A DNA stretch of 64,000 nucleotides from Planctomycetota bacterium (GTDB lineage Bacteria > Planctomycetota > UBA1135 > UBA2386), in contig JACKIC010000007.1 in assembly GCA_020638655.1 (NCBI GenBank), positions 248,001 through 312,000 on the forward strand, read 5' to 3'. The notes under the pieces are model-generated. The model was not told the origin of the DNA. It searched no databases and saw only the letters and a list, made by a program, of their open reading frames with translations. Shown piece after piece: positions 35,112 through 44,216 of this stretch; positions within the stretch are counted from its first letter, which is position 1, and each line of letters opens with the position of its first letter. A program made the translations under genes and the position numbers.

Positions 35112-37832
35112 ATGAACCGCTCGCTGCTCTGGTTGCTCGTGCCCGTCGTCGCGGCGGCCGTCTGGCTCGTGCTTCGTTTCACCGGCGGTGAGCCAGCGCT
35201 CGCGCCCGATCCTGGCGATGGTGCGAATACGCGAGCGGCGGCAGTAGCCGACCCGATCGAGGCCACGACCGCGCCGATCGCCGCCGCCGAGGTGTCGCGT
35301 GTCGAGGCCACCGGCGACGCAGCGGATGCCAGCACGCAGCCGCCGATCCCCGACGACGCGATCTGGCTGGACGTGAAGGTGATCGACGCCGAGACGAAGC
35401 AGCCGGTCGCGGGTGCCGAGGTGCGCTGGCACGGCAGCGGGGTCTGGCAGCAGATCGCCGCGCTGCCCGAACGCGAGCGCATGGACTACTACGGGGCGCA
35501 GGAGAACGCGGCGCGGCGCTTCGGCTGGCTCACGCGCACGGACAGCGAGGGTTTGGCGCGCGTCGCCGCCGACAAGCACGGCGCCACGGTGCACGCGCTC
35601 TCCGAAGGCCGCTACGGCATGGCCTACATCGGCGGTCAGCGCGACGTGCCCAAGGAGGGCTGGGTGATCGAGGTCGAGCGCGACCTCACGCTGCGAGCGC
35701 GCGTGGTCGATGCGCTGGGGCGGCCGGCCGTGGCCGCCTTCGTCGCGATCCGCATGTCCGACCAGGACGACAAGGCGCTGCGCAACTACGGGCAGGTCCG
35801 CGCCGAGCGGGCCGCCGCGCCGGATGCCGTCGCCGAGTTCCGGCACGTGCAGCGCTGGCTGCGGTCGGGCACCTCGCGCAAACGCAGCATGGAGGTTGGC
35901 CACTGGCGCGTCGCGCCCGAGTTGCCCGGCGTCGACGGGCCCGCGGTCGAGTTCGACGTCGACGACCCGCCGGCCGAACCCGTGGAGCTGCGCCTACCCG
36001 CGACCGGCCGCATCGCCGCGCGGCTGCTGCACGACGGGCAGCCGTTCACCAAGGGCGTGACCTTCCAGTCCTATCGCGGCGAAGAGAACGACAACGACCA
36101 GCACAACAACGCGCCGCGCTACTACGCCGACGAGGATGGCTGGGCACGCATCCCGTTCGTCGCCGTCGGCGGCTCGGTCGTGGTGCTGGCCCAGGTGGGG
36201 GCCGCCGACGTCGCCAAGGCCGTGGCGGCGCCGCTCGGGCAGGACCAGGAGGTGCGCGTCGATCTGGCCACCGACGAGCTCTACGCGCTGCGCGGGCAGT
36301 TCACCGGGCCCGACGGCGCGTGGCTCGCGAACGCGACCGTGATGGCCAACTTCGACTTCGAGGTGATGTCGGGCGGCGGCTCGGTCGAGACCGACGCGCA
36401 GGGGCGGTTCCTTTGGCTGCTGACCAAGGGCTACAAGGACAGCGCGAAGATCAAGAGCCTGGTGTTCTCGCAGCAGTTCACCGACGGCACGCCGGCGCGA
36501 ACGCTGACCGTGCCGCCGCGCGAGATCCAGCGCGGCGTCAACGACCTCGGCGTGATGCAACTCGGCAACGGCGCGCTGATCGTCTCCGGCAAGCTGCAGT
36601 TCGACACGCCGCAGGCGGTTTCACGCGGTTGGTTCGTGGTCGAGACGCTCAGCGATCGGCGCGCACGCAACGGCGAGGAGCGTTGGGAACGCCAGGACAA
36701 GCTGACCTCGATCGTGCACGACGACGGTTCGTTCGAGGTGCGCGGCACGACCGGGCCCGTGCGCCACCGGCTCGCGTTCCCGTGGGGCGGCCACCTGCCG
36801 ATCGCGCCGGTCGAGTTCCGGGTCGGAGCGAGTGATCTCGTGATCCCGATCCAGATGGGGCATCACCTCGAGGCGAAGGTGTTGGTCGACGACAGCGTGC
36901 CGGTGCACCTACTGCGCGGCATCCTGCGTCCGGGCTTCGAGCCGCCCACCGAGTACGGCGACGAGGACCAAATGCGCGCGTCGCGCGGCAACCGCTATCA
37001 GGCCCACGCCTGGGCGCCGCAGGCCGGAGAGGCAATGTTGCGGTGGCAGGGCTTGCCCGCGGGCACCTACGTGCTCGAGGTGGCGGCCGCGGGGCTCGGC
37101 ACACCCGCCGCGCGGATCGAGAACGTGGTGTTGCCGCTGCCCGAAGGCGGTGACGGCCGGCTCGACCCGATCGACCTGCGCGGCAAGCTGCAGATCCTCG
37201 AGGTGCGCGTCTCGCGAACGACGGGCGAAACCGACGAGCGGCGCCGTTCGCGCGATGCGGTCGTGTTCGCGATGCCCCAGGCGGATGACCAACACTGGCA
37301 GGGGCTGCCCGTGTACGAAGGCAAGCTGTCGATGCCGGTCGCGCCGGGGCCGCTCGAGTTGATGGTGGCGGGCAGTGGGTTCCAGCCGCAGCGCGTGCGC
37401 CTCACGGCGGAGCAGGTGGCCGCGGGCAAGCTGACCGTCGACCTGGTCGCGTGGCCCACGGTCGAGTTGTCGTTCCCGGACCTGGCGCTGCCCGAGGGCT
37501 TCGTGCTGCAGGCATTCGTCAACCCGATGACCCAGCAGCGAGACCGGCGTCGGTTCACGGCGCTCGGCTGGGGCGGCGATCTCGATGGTCTGTTGCAGAT
37601 GTCGAACAGCGGCGCCGAGGTCGAGAACGGTCGCGCCGTGCTGAGCGTCGGCGACGGCACGTTCCGGCTCGGGGCCTACCTGCAGCGCAAGGGCAACGAC
37701 CGCGGCGAGTCGCTGCGCTCGGTGTCGCCCCGGGAGATCCAGGGCGGCGCGAATCTCGCGCCGATCGCGGTGCAGCTGTCGGCCGAGGAGATCAAGGCCG
37801 CGATCGCGAAGCTCGGCGTGACCCCTCGCTGA
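35112..37832 (+). CDS. Large membrane-anchored carboxypeptidase-regulatory-like protein (paralogue 2)
   Basis: 906 residues from ATG 35112. Signal anchor MNRSLLWLLVPVVAAAVWLVLRF, variable linker (~25-85), then beta-sandwich repeats with VKVIDAETKQPVAGAEVRW and VDALGRPAVAAFVAIRM. Regions aligned with paralogue 1 include the AVGGSVVVLAQVGAADV block, PIAPVEFRVGASDLVIPI, NVVLPLPEGGDGRLDPIDL and the end GGANLAPIAVQLSAEEIKAAIAKLG. It is longer by about 130 residues. A tandem duplication with paralogue 1 is the simplest origin. Function unknown. Confidence 0.7.
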   Translation: MNRSLLWLLVPVVAAAVWLVLRFTGGEPALAPDPGDGANTRAAAVADPIEATTAPIAAAEVSRVEATGDAADASTQPPIPDDAIWLDVKVIDAETKQPVAGAEVRWHGSGVWQQIAALPERERMDYYGAQENAARRFGWLTRTDSEGLARVAADKHGATVHALSEGRYGMAYIGGQRDVPKEGWVIEVERDLTLRARVVDALGRPAVAAFVAIRMSDQDDKALRNYGQVRAERAAAPDAVAEFRHVQRWLRSGTSRKRSMEVGHWRVAPELPGVDGPAVEFDVDDPPAEPVELRLPATGRIAARLLHDGQPFTKGVTFQSYRGEENDNDQHNNAPRYYADEDGWARIPFVAVGGSVVVLAQVGAADVAKAVAAPLGQDQEVRVDLATDELYALRGQFTGPDGAWLANATVMANFDFEVMSGGGSVETDAQGRFLWLLTKGYKDSAKIKSLVFSQQFTDGTPARTLTVPPREIQRGVNDLGVMQLGNGALIVSGKLQFDTPQAVSRGWFVVETLSDRRARNGEERWERQDKLTSIVHDDGSFEVRGTTGPVRHRLAFPWGGHLPIAPVEFRVGASDLVIPIQMGHHLEAKVLVDDSVPVHLLRGILRPGFEPPTEYGDEDQMRASRGNRYQAHAWAPQAGEAMLRWQGLPAGTYVLEVAAAGLGTPAARIENVVLPLPEGGDGRLDPIDLRGKLQILEVRVSRTTGETDERRRSRDAVVFAMPQADDQHWQGLPVYEGKLSMPVAPGPLELMVAGSGFQPQRVRLTAEQVAAGKLTVDLVAWPTVELSFPDLALPEGFVLQAFVNPMTQQRDRRRFTALGWGGDLDGLLQMSNSGAEVENGRAVLSVGDGTFRLGAYLQRKGNDRGESLRSVSPREIQGGANLAPIAVQLSAEEIKAAIAKLGVTPR

Positions 37833-37838
37833 CGAACG

Positions 37839-39332
37839 TCACCGCGGCCCGCGTTCTCGCACCGTGAGCAAGGACGGGCCGCTGGCCGCCGCGTCGGTCG
37901 CCCGCCACGCGCCGTCGGCGGCGAGCACTTCTACGACGAGGTCGCGCCACCACGACTGCGGCGCCGTGACCCGGCCGTCGTCGTCGGTCACGCTCAGGGC
38001 GCTGTCCGCCGCCGAACTCAGTTTGACCACGACGCCCGCGCGCGGGCGCCCGTCGGCGTCGACGAGCCGGACCCGGTTCTTGCCGCCGAGCACGAGGGTC
38101 ACGAAGCTGCGTGCGCCGCCCGCGCAGTCGAGGTGGGCATCGGCGCTGCCGGCATCGGCGGCCGCGCGCACCTGCTGGCGGCCGGTGCCGACGCCGCGCA
38201 GCGAGAAGCGCCCCTCGCCGTCCGACAAGGCGACCGGCGGGCGCCACTGTCGACTGTCGCCGACGCGCACCAGCACCCCGGCGACGCCCGCGCCCGTGCC
38301 GTCGAGCACGCGCCCTTCGACGGTGTTGGCGGGTTCGAGCGCGACGGTCTGGCTGTCGAGCCCCTGCCAGGTGCCTTGCCAACGACCCCAGCGCGGGTCC
38401 AGGGGCACGACCGTGAGATCGCGTTGGAACGCGCCGATGCCCTCGAGTTCGACCTCGCCGCGTTCGCCGGTGCGGTGCTCGCGGCCGGGCGGCCAGCGCT
38501 GCTGCTGCAGTTCCCCGGTGGACGTGGGCACGTGGAGGCGGATCGCGAAGGGGCGGCCCGCGAGCACCAGGCAGTCGACCGGGGCCCCGTTCGGATCGAC
38601 GGTGCGCAGCAGGCAGCGCGACGACGCCGTGCCGAGCGTGAGCGTCACGCCGTCCTTGGCCTGCTCGATCGGGCCGTCGACGTGCCCCGGCTTGCTCGCG
38701 GACAAGAAGCACCACGCCTTGCCGACGCGAAGCTGGAACGAACCGTCGGCGGCCGAAGTCGCGACCGGCTGCAGGCCCAGGCAGGAGTCGTCGGTCGCGA
38801 TCCGGATGCTCGCGCCGGGCGCGCCGGCGCCGTCGGCGTCGACCACGCGGCCGCTCACCGTCGTCAGCTCCGCCGCGACGATGTCGACGGCGTAGCTGCG
38901 GCGCTCCTCGACCTGCACGAGCCGGTTGCCGACGGTCGTGTCGATCGCGTAGGTGCCGAGTTCGTCGAGGGGGACCCGGCAAGGGCCCTCTGCCGTCGTC
39001 ACGCCGCCGCCGGCTTCGAGTCCCCCGGTGCGCTGCACGCGCACGCAGACGCCCACCAGCGGCAGGCCTGCGGTGTCGAACACCGTGATCAGCAGCTCGG
39101 GGCGCGCTTCGGGCCGATCGCGCGCGGGGACTTCGACGCGGTCGGTCGGTGCGACCCTGGCGGTCTCGCTGACGCCTGTGGCCGGTGGTGCGGTGGTCGG
39201 CTCCTGCGGCAGAGCGGCGAGAGCATCTTCCCTCGGCGCCACCGCTGGCACCGGCTCACCGCGGCGCAGCAGCGCGAACAGCGCGAGGCACGCGAGCAGG
39301 ACGGCGAGGGCGGCGGCGAGCTTGCGGTTCAT
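37839..39332 (-). CDS. Membrane-anchored carboxypeptidase-regulatory-like protein (paralogue 3, shorter)
   Basis: 497 residues from ATG 39332. Start MNRKLAAALAVLLACLALFALLRRG is a signal anchor; beta-sandwich units follow (LLITVFDTAGLPLVGVCVRV, VSGRVVDADGAGAPGASIRI, VEGRVLDGTGAGVAGVLVRVGDSRQW, VRLVDADGRPRAGVVVKL). The MNR(S/K)L start and domain type match the two plus-strand paralogues, but it lacks their conserved C-terminus. The stop faces the stop of paralogue 2 only 6 bp away. It starts 9 bp after the YdjM-like stop, so they are likely in one operon. Confidence 0.68.
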   Translation of the reverse strand: MNRKLAAALAVLLACLALFALLRRGEPVPAVAPREDALAALPQEPTTAPPATGVSETARVAPTDRVEVPARDRPEARPELLITVFDTAGLPLVGVCVRVQRTGGLEAGGGVTTAEGPCRVPLDELGTYAIDTTVGNRLVQVEERRSYAVDIVAAELTTVSGRVVDADGAGAPGASIRIATDDSCLGLQPVATSAADGSFQLRVGKAWCFLSASKPGHVDGPIEQAKDGVTLTLGTASSRCLLRTVDPNGAPVDCLVLAGRPFAIRLHVPTSTGELQQQRWPPGREHRTGERGEVELEGIGAFQRDLTVVPLDPRWGRWQGTWQGLDSQTVALEPANTVEGRVLDGTGAGVAGVLVRVGDSRQWRPPVALSDGEGRFSLRGVGTGRQQVRAAADAGSADAHLDCAGGARSFVTLVLGGKNRVRLVDADGRPRAGVVVKLSSAADSALSVTDDDGRVTAPQSWWRDLVVEVLAADGAWRATDAAASGPSLLTVRERGPR

Positions 39333-39341
39333 GGGGCCGCC

Positions 39342-39896
39342 TCAACGGGGCCGCGGCGGCGACGGTTCGCCCGGCCCGGGACGCCGCAGCAACAGCCCCA
39401 GAGCCCCGACGACCAGCGCCGGCAGCCACAACCACACCGCCTCCGATCCGAGCACCTCGAGTCCCCACTGCGAGAAGAACGCGCGGATGCCGAGCGGCGC
39501 GACCTCGATCGGTTGCCAGGGCCAGAAGAACCGCTCCGTCGTGAACGGCCACAGCAAGGCGATGCCGTGGCCGCCGTTGGTCGCCATGTCGACGACGCCG
39601 TGCGAGGCCATCGCGGCCCAGAAGAACAGCAGCACGCGCCGATACGGCACCTGACAGCGCCGCGCCAGCGGCCGGGCCAGCAGCGCGGCGACGACGAACG
39701 CGAACACGAGCGAGTGCGAACAGCCGCGATGGCCGCACCACGCGCCGTATGGCACGCCGAGGAAGAACCCGATCGCGTCGAGGTCGGGGGCCGCGGACAA
39801 GAGGCTCGCCGTGATCAGCAGGGATGGCCGCCGCAGCGACGGCGCCCAGCACGCGATCGCGAGCGGCACGGCGGGGTGCGAGAAGCAGGTGGCCAC
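39342..39896 (-). CDS. YdjM/DUF457-family membrane-bound metal-dependent hydrolase
   Basis: 184 residues from GTG 39896. Four membrane helices with the DUF457 hallmarks: SHPAVPLAIACW at the start, SAAPDLDAIGFF, the metal-binding HRGCSHSLVFA and SHGVVDMATNGGHGIALLWPF. Family members are inner-membrane proteins with predicted phosphohydrolase-like sites; substrates are not known. TATCCT lies 6 nt before the start codon. Likely co-transcribed with paralogue 3. Confidence 0.85.
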   Translation of the reverse strand: MATCFSHPAVPLAIACWAPSLRRPSLLITASLLSAAPDLDAIGFFLGVPYGAWCGHRGCSHSLVFAFVVAALLARPLARRCQVPYRRVLLFFWAAMASHGVVDMATNGGHGIALLWPFTTERFFWPWQPIEVAPLGIRAFFSQWGLEVLGSEAVWLWLPALVVGALGLLLRRPGPGEPSPPRPR

Positions 39897-39902
39897 AAGG
39901 GC

Positions 39903-39908
39903 AGGATA
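39903..39908 (-). promoter_or_regulatory. TANNNT -10 element, 6 nt from start codon
   Basis: TATCCT on the minus strand, then six bases, then GTG 39896. Confidence 0.5.
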
Positions 39909-39960
39909 CTGCCAGGCAGGGGCTGCAACGATCGCGGGGATCCGGTATCAGGTCCGCTGC

Positions 39961-41301
39961 ATGAGAGTCGTGCCCGCCATGTGGAGCGTCGTATCCGTCT
40001 GTTGCGCGACGCTGTCCGCCCAGGAAGAGCCGTTCGTCGAGCGCGTCGGCGACAAGGTCGTCGTGAGGCTCTACGGCGACGAGCTGTTGCCCGAGTTGCG
40101 CGCTCGCCTCGCCGACGAAGCGCTCGCGGTCGCTGAGAGTGCCTTGCCGGTGACCTACAAGCTGCTCGCCAGCCAGCGCAGCGACGCCGTCAAGGTGCAC
40201 GTCCACTTCGACGAGGCGCCGTTCCGCGAGGTCGAGGCCAAACAGGCCAGGGTCGGCTACGCCCGCGAGCAGTTCGTCGTCGCCGGCAACGTCGAAGCGC
40301 ACGTGCTGGTCCGGCCGCGCTGGAAGAACGGGGTCCTGGCCGCGTTGGGCCTGTCCGCCGTCACCAAGGACACGATCGTATTGCAGGTGGCGGGCATGGT
40401 CGTCCGCCAGCGCCAGCCCGCCGCCGAACGCGATCCATGGCTCGCCGAGGTCGCGGCGTTCGCGGTGCTGGAGCAGCTTCGCAACCCCGGCGGCAAGGTC
40501 GATGTCGACATCGCCTACGACGCGCGCCGTTCGCCGGCGCGTTGGATGGTCGCGAATCAGCGCGCGTTGGGCTTCCGCGAGTGGTGTGCGATGCCCGACG
40601 CGAACAGTCTCGCCGAGCTCGCCGAGCAGCAGGCACGACAGGCGATGATTGCGCAGTTGTTGACCGCGAAGTCGTCTGGCTGGGCGCGCCGCGTGTTGGG
40701 GCGCGCGCCGAAGTCCAGCGAGCCGATGCTCGTCGGCCGTCGGGCGGCCCTCGAGCTCGTGTTGGGCAAGGACTGGGGGCGCGCGGAGGAGCAGCTCGCC
40801 AAGCTGCTGCGCGGCGAGCTGCCGACCTGGGCCCTGGAGACCGAGGCGGCCGAGTGGCGGCAGGGTGGCTTGTTGGTCGCGGGCGACGCGATGATGCGCG
40901 CGGGGGTCAAGCTGGTCGCGGAGCCGCCGGCAGGTGGCTACGCGGTGAGCGGGACGGTGACCGTCAGCGAGGGATGCGATCTGCGATGGGAGTTCGCCTA
41001 CGACGAGACCTTCGTCGCGGCGCTGCTGTTCTACGAGGGCCAGCTGAGCCTGCAGCACTATGACGTCAAGGCGCGGAAGTGGTCGACTCTCGCCAACCGC
41101 AAGGCGCCGATCGAGCCCGGCAAGCCGGTGGCCTACCGGATCGAGTTTCGCGACACGTTGCGGGTGATGATCGGCGACCAGGAGGCGCTGACGGCGCCCT
41201 TGAAGGGCTGGGACGTGCACCGCCCGCTGAAGGTCTGCTCGAACTCCGGCTACGCGATCCTTCAGGAGACCCGACTCGAACCACTGCCTGGCGGCAAGTA
41301 G
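39961..41301 (+). CDS. Secreted hypothetical protein
   Basis: 446 residues from ATG 39961. A signal peptide (MRVVPAMWSVVSVCCATLSAQ) is followed by an alpha/beta region (LYGDELLPELRARLADEALAVAES, VHVHFDEAPF) and a C-terminal beta-rich domain (GGYAVSGTVTVSEGCDLRWEFAY, VAYRIEFRDTLRVMIGDQEAL) with a LamG or DUF1080-like feel. No catalytic motif recognised; a peptidase-like role in the middle (residues 150-200) cannot be shown. Divergent from the YdjM-like gene. Confidence 0.6.
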   Translation: MRVVPAMWSVVSVCCATLSAQEEPFVERVGDKVVVRLYGDELLPELRARLADEALAVAESALPVTYKLLASQRSDAVKVHVHFDEAPFREVEAKQARVGYAREQFVVAGNVEAHVLVRPRWKNGVLAALGLSAVTKDTIVLQVAGMVVRQRQPAAERDPWLAEVAAFAVLEQLRNPGGKVDVDIAYDARRSPARWMVANQRALGFREWCAMPDANSLAELAEQQARQAMIAQLLTAKSSGWARRVLGRAPKSSEPMLVGRRAALELVLGKDWGRAEEQLAKLLRGELPTWALETEAAEWRQGGLLVAGDAMMRAGVKLVAEPPAGGYAVSGTVTVSEGCDLRWEFAYDETFVAALLFYEGQLSLQHYDVKARKWSTLANRKAPIEPGKPVAYRIEFRDTLRVMIGDQEALTAPLKGWDVHRPLKVCSNSGYAILQETRLEPLPGGK

Positions 41302-41327
41302 CGCGCCGGTCGCCCCACGGGCTGAAG

Positions 41328-41819
41328 TCAGTCGCGCCACGCGCAGGGCACGCCCGCTTCGTCGCACCACGTGCGCAGCGGTTGCAGGGCGTCGCGCGTC
41401 GCCGCGCTCGCCTGCAGCAGGGTCGCGCCGCGCGGCATCTCCCCGACCAGTCGCTGCACCTCGTCGCGGGCCACTTCGGTGCCCGTCATCGCCGCCGTGA
41501 ACCCGCCCAGGAACGCGCCGAGCAGCAGGCCGAGCGGCAGCGCGATCTCGAGCAGCCCGCCGAACATGCCGAACGCGCCGGCGAGCACGCCGTCGACGAG
41601 CAGGCCCAGCAGGGCGCCGGCGCCGATGCAGACGAGCATGCCGCGCAGCCAGCGCGTGGCCAGGCGATCGCGGCGCGCGCGCACGAGGCTCAGCAGATGC
41701 TCGCGGTCGTCGGCGGGGCCGTAGGTGACGAGCCGCGTTCCGGAACGCGCGGCCTCGGGCAGGGCGTCGACGCCGCGTCCCGGCGGCAACAGCACGAACA
41801 GCGTCGCGGTCGCCGTCAC
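41328..41819 (-). CDS. Hypothetical membrane protein with glycine-rich helices
   Basis: 163 residues from GTG 41819. A soluble start (MTATATLFVLLPPGRGVDALPEAA) is followed by two or three Gly/Leu-rich transmembrane helices (about 58-112: GMLVCIGAGALLGLLVDGVLAGAF, FGGLLEIALPLGLLLGAFLGGF) and a soluble tail (EVQRLVGEMPRGATLLQASAATRDALQPL). This layout recalls DUF1269/general stress membrane proteins, but I did not confirm it. Its start is 4 bp from the VTT gene stop, so the pair is probably co-transcribed. Confidence 0.55.
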   Translation of the reverse strand: MTATATLFVLLPPGRGVDALPEAARSGTRLVTYGPADDREHLLSLVRARRDRLATRWLRGMLVCIGAGALLGLLVDGVLAGAFGMFGGLLEIALPLGLLLGAFLGGFTAAMTGTEVARDEVQRLVGEMPRGATLLQASAATRDALQPLRTWCDEAGVPCAWRD

Positions 41820-41823
41820 GGCG

Positions 41824-42459
41824 TCAGAGCGCGTACTTGACGACGACGAAGCCGCCGATGCCGACCAGCAGCACCGCGAACGTCACCAGCGCGAAGCGCC
41901 GTTCGATGAAGTCCTTGATCGGCGGTCCGTACTTCTTGAACAGCCACGCGACCAGGAAGAAGCGCGCCGGCCGGCCGACCGCCGAGGCGAGCAGGAACAT
42001 CCAGAAGCTGATGCCGCAGACGCCGGCGAGGATCGTGATCACCTTGTAGGGGATCGGCGTGAACGCCGCGGCGAACACGATCCAGAAGTTCCACTCCTCG
42101 TAGAGCCCCGAGACCCGCGCGACGTTGTGCTCGTTGACGCCCGGGATCCAGTGGTAGAAGAACTCACGGATCCACTCGACGTCCCACAGGAACGCGCCGA
42201 TCGCATAGCCGGCCATGCCGCCGAGCACGCTGCCGACCGAGCACCAGAACGCGAACCGGTAGCTCTTCTGCACGGTGCCGATGCACAGCGCGATCAGCAG
42301 CACGTCGGGCGGGATCGGGAAGAAGCTGCTCTCGGCGAACGCGAGCAGGAACAGCGCCGGCACCGCGTAGGGGGTGTTGGCCCAGTGCAGCACCCAGTCG
42401 TAGAGGCGCCGCAGCGGGCCGCGGCGGCCGGCGGGAGTGGCGGTGGTGAGTTCGGTCAC
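41824..42459 (-). CDS. VTT-domain (YqaA/DedA-like) membrane protein
   Basis: 211 residues from GTG 42459. The VTT domain is clear: FAESSFFPIPPDVLLIALCIG, then GSVLGGMAGYAIGAFLW and the C-terminal FFLVAWLFKKYGPPIKDFIERRF. Members of this superfamily act in phospholipid scrambling or flipping in membranes. It begins 14 bp after the recJ stop, giving a recJ-VTT-small membrane protein order on the minus strand. Confidence 0.85.
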   Translation of the reverse strand: MTELTTATPAGRRGPLRRLYDWVLHWANTPYAVPALFLLAFAESSFFPIPPDVLLIALCIGTVQKSYRFAFWCSVGSVLGGMAGYAIGAFLWDVEWIREFFYHWIPGVNEHNVARVSGLYEEWNFWIVFAAAFTPIPYKVITILAGVCGISFWMFLLASAVGRPARFFLVAWLFKKYGPPIKDFIERRFALVTFAVLLVGIGGFVVVKYAL

Positions 42460-42473
42460 GAGAGGAGCTGGGA

Positions 42474-44183
42474 TCAGTTGACGTCGGTGCGCACGAACTC
42501 GTGCACGTCGAGCACGACGGGGCCTTCTTCGGCGCGCGCGCCGAGGCGGGGTGAGTAGACGATCGTCCACGGGCCGCCACAGTTGCGCACCTCCTCGAAA
42601 CGCTCGCCGCCGCGCACGATGCGGGCCGGCAGGATCTGGCCGCCCTCGGTGGCGCGCACGCGCAGGTCCTGGCCGCGCGCGTCGGTGGTGGGGCTGCCGA
42701 CGAAGCGCACGCCGGCGGTGCAGAAGCGCGGCCGGCGGTGGCCGCTGCCGAACGGACCGAGCATCGACAGGCGCCGGACCGTGTGCGGATCGAGTTCGCC
42801 GAAGTTGGCGCCGCCGTCGACGGGCGTCGGCTCGTCGGGCGTGTCGGCGGCCAGGCAGGCGGCGGCGAAGCGCTCCTTGAAGGCGTCGAACCGGTCGCGG
42901 CGCAGCTCGAGGCCCGCGGCCGCGGCGTGGCCGCCGTGGGCGACCAGCAGGTCGTCGCACTGCATCAGCAGGTTGCGCAGGTGCAGGCCGGTCACGCAGC
43001 GGCCCGAGCCGCGGCCGACGTCGCCCTGGAAGGCGATCAGGAAGGTCGGCTTGAGCGTCGCCTCGGCGATGCGCGCGGCGACGATGCCGAGCACGCCGGG
43101 GTGCCACTGGTCGCTGGCGAGCACCACCGCCGGGCCGGTCTCGGCCATGGCCTGCTGCAGCGCCTCGTCCTGCAGCTGCCGCTCGACGCGGCGCCGCTCC
43201 TCGTTGTGCTGCTCGAGCACCTTGGCGGCGACCTGCGCCTCGCTGTAGCCGGGCGCGCAAAGCAGGTCGACGGCCTGCGAGGCGTGGCCGACGCGGCCGG
43301 CGGCGTTGATCAGCGGCGCGATCCGGAAGGCGATGTCGTCGACGTCGATGCCGCGGTGCGACAACCCCGCCGAGTCGAGCAGCGCGCGGATGCCCGGGTT
43401 GCGGCTCTGGGCGAGCGCGCGCAGGCCGTGGAACACCATCGCGCGGTTCTCGCCGCGCAGCGGCGCGACGTCGGCGACCGTGCCCAGCGCGACGTAGGCG
43501 AGCGCGTCGGCCAGGAAGTCGGCGAACTCGGGGCTCTGCTTCATGTCGCGCGTGAACGACTCGGCGAGCGCGGCGGCGAGGCGGAAGGCGACGCCGCAGC
43601 CGGCGAGGTCGCGGTCCGGGTAGCCGGCGTCGTGCAGGCGCGGGTTGAGCACGGCGAAGGCCGGGGCCACGTTCTCGCTGGTGCCGTGGTGGTCGGTGAC
43701 GATCACGTCGACGCCGGCCGCCTGCAATTCGGTGACCGACGCGACCGCGTTGGTGCCGTTGTCGACCGAGACGACCACGCCGTAGCCGCCGGCGAGGATC
43801 GCGTCGACGCTGGCGCGCGAGATCGAGTAGCCGTCGGCGCGGGCCGGGATGTACGGCTTGCTGGTCGCGTGCAGCATCGAGAAGAACTTGTGCAGCAGCA
43901 CCGTGCCGCTGACGCCGTCGACGTCGTAGTCGCCGTGGATCAGGATCGGCTCGCTGCGCTGCACCGCGAGCCGCAGGCGGTCGACGGCCTTGCGCATGTC
44001 GCGGAAGGCGTACGGGTCGGCCATCGCCCGCAGGTCGGGCTTGAGGAACGTGCGCACGCGATCGGGATCGTCGATGCCACGGGCGAGCAGCACGCGCACG
44101 ACCAGGTCGGGCAGGCCGACCGTGCGCGCCAGGGCCCGTTCGCGGGGATCGGGTTCCGGGGGCCTTGGTGCGATGCGCTGCAT
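42474..44183 (-). CDS. recJ: Single-strand-specific DNA exonuclease RecJ
   Basis: 569 residues from ATG 44183, the usual RecJ core length. DHH-family motifs: ILIHGDYDVDGVSGTVLL (motif I), VVVSVDNGT, VIVTDHHGTSENVAP (the DHH motif), YVALGTVADVAPL and SDQWHPGVLGIVAARI (DHHA1 region, with GGHAAAAGLELRRD nearby). It degrades 5' single-strand DNA in recombinational repair. Divergent from selA, only 33 bp apart. Confidence 0.94.
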   Translation of the reverse strand: MQRIAPRPPEPDPRERALARTVGLPDLVVRVLLARGIDDPDRVRTFLKPDLRAMADPYAFRDMRKAVDRLRLAVQRSEPILIHGDYDVDGVSGTVLLHKFFSMLHATSKPYIPARADGYSISRASVDAILAGGYGVVVSVDNGTNAVASVTELQAAGVDVIVTDHHGTSENVAPAFAVLNPRLHDAGYPDRDLAGCGVAFRLAAALAESFTRDMKQSPEFADFLADALAYVALGTVADVAPLRGENRAMVFHGLRALAQSRNPGIRALLDSAGLSHRGIDVDDIAFRIAPLINAAGRVGHASQAVDLLCAPGYSEAQVAAKVLEQHNEERRRVERQLQDEALQQAMAETGPAVVLASDQWHPGVLGIVAARIAEATLKPTFLIAFQGDVGRGSGRCVTGLHLRNLLMQCDDLLVAHGGHAAAAGLELRRDRFDAFKERFAAACLAADTPDEPTPVDGGANFGELDPHTVRRLSMLGPFGSGHRRPRFCTAGVRFVGSPTTDARGQDLRVRATEGGQILPARIVRGGERFEEVRNCGGPWTIVYSPRLGARAEEGPVVLDVHEFVRTDVN

Positions 44184-44216
44184 GCGGGGTGCGGTATGGT
44201 AGCGGCCTGCCACGCG

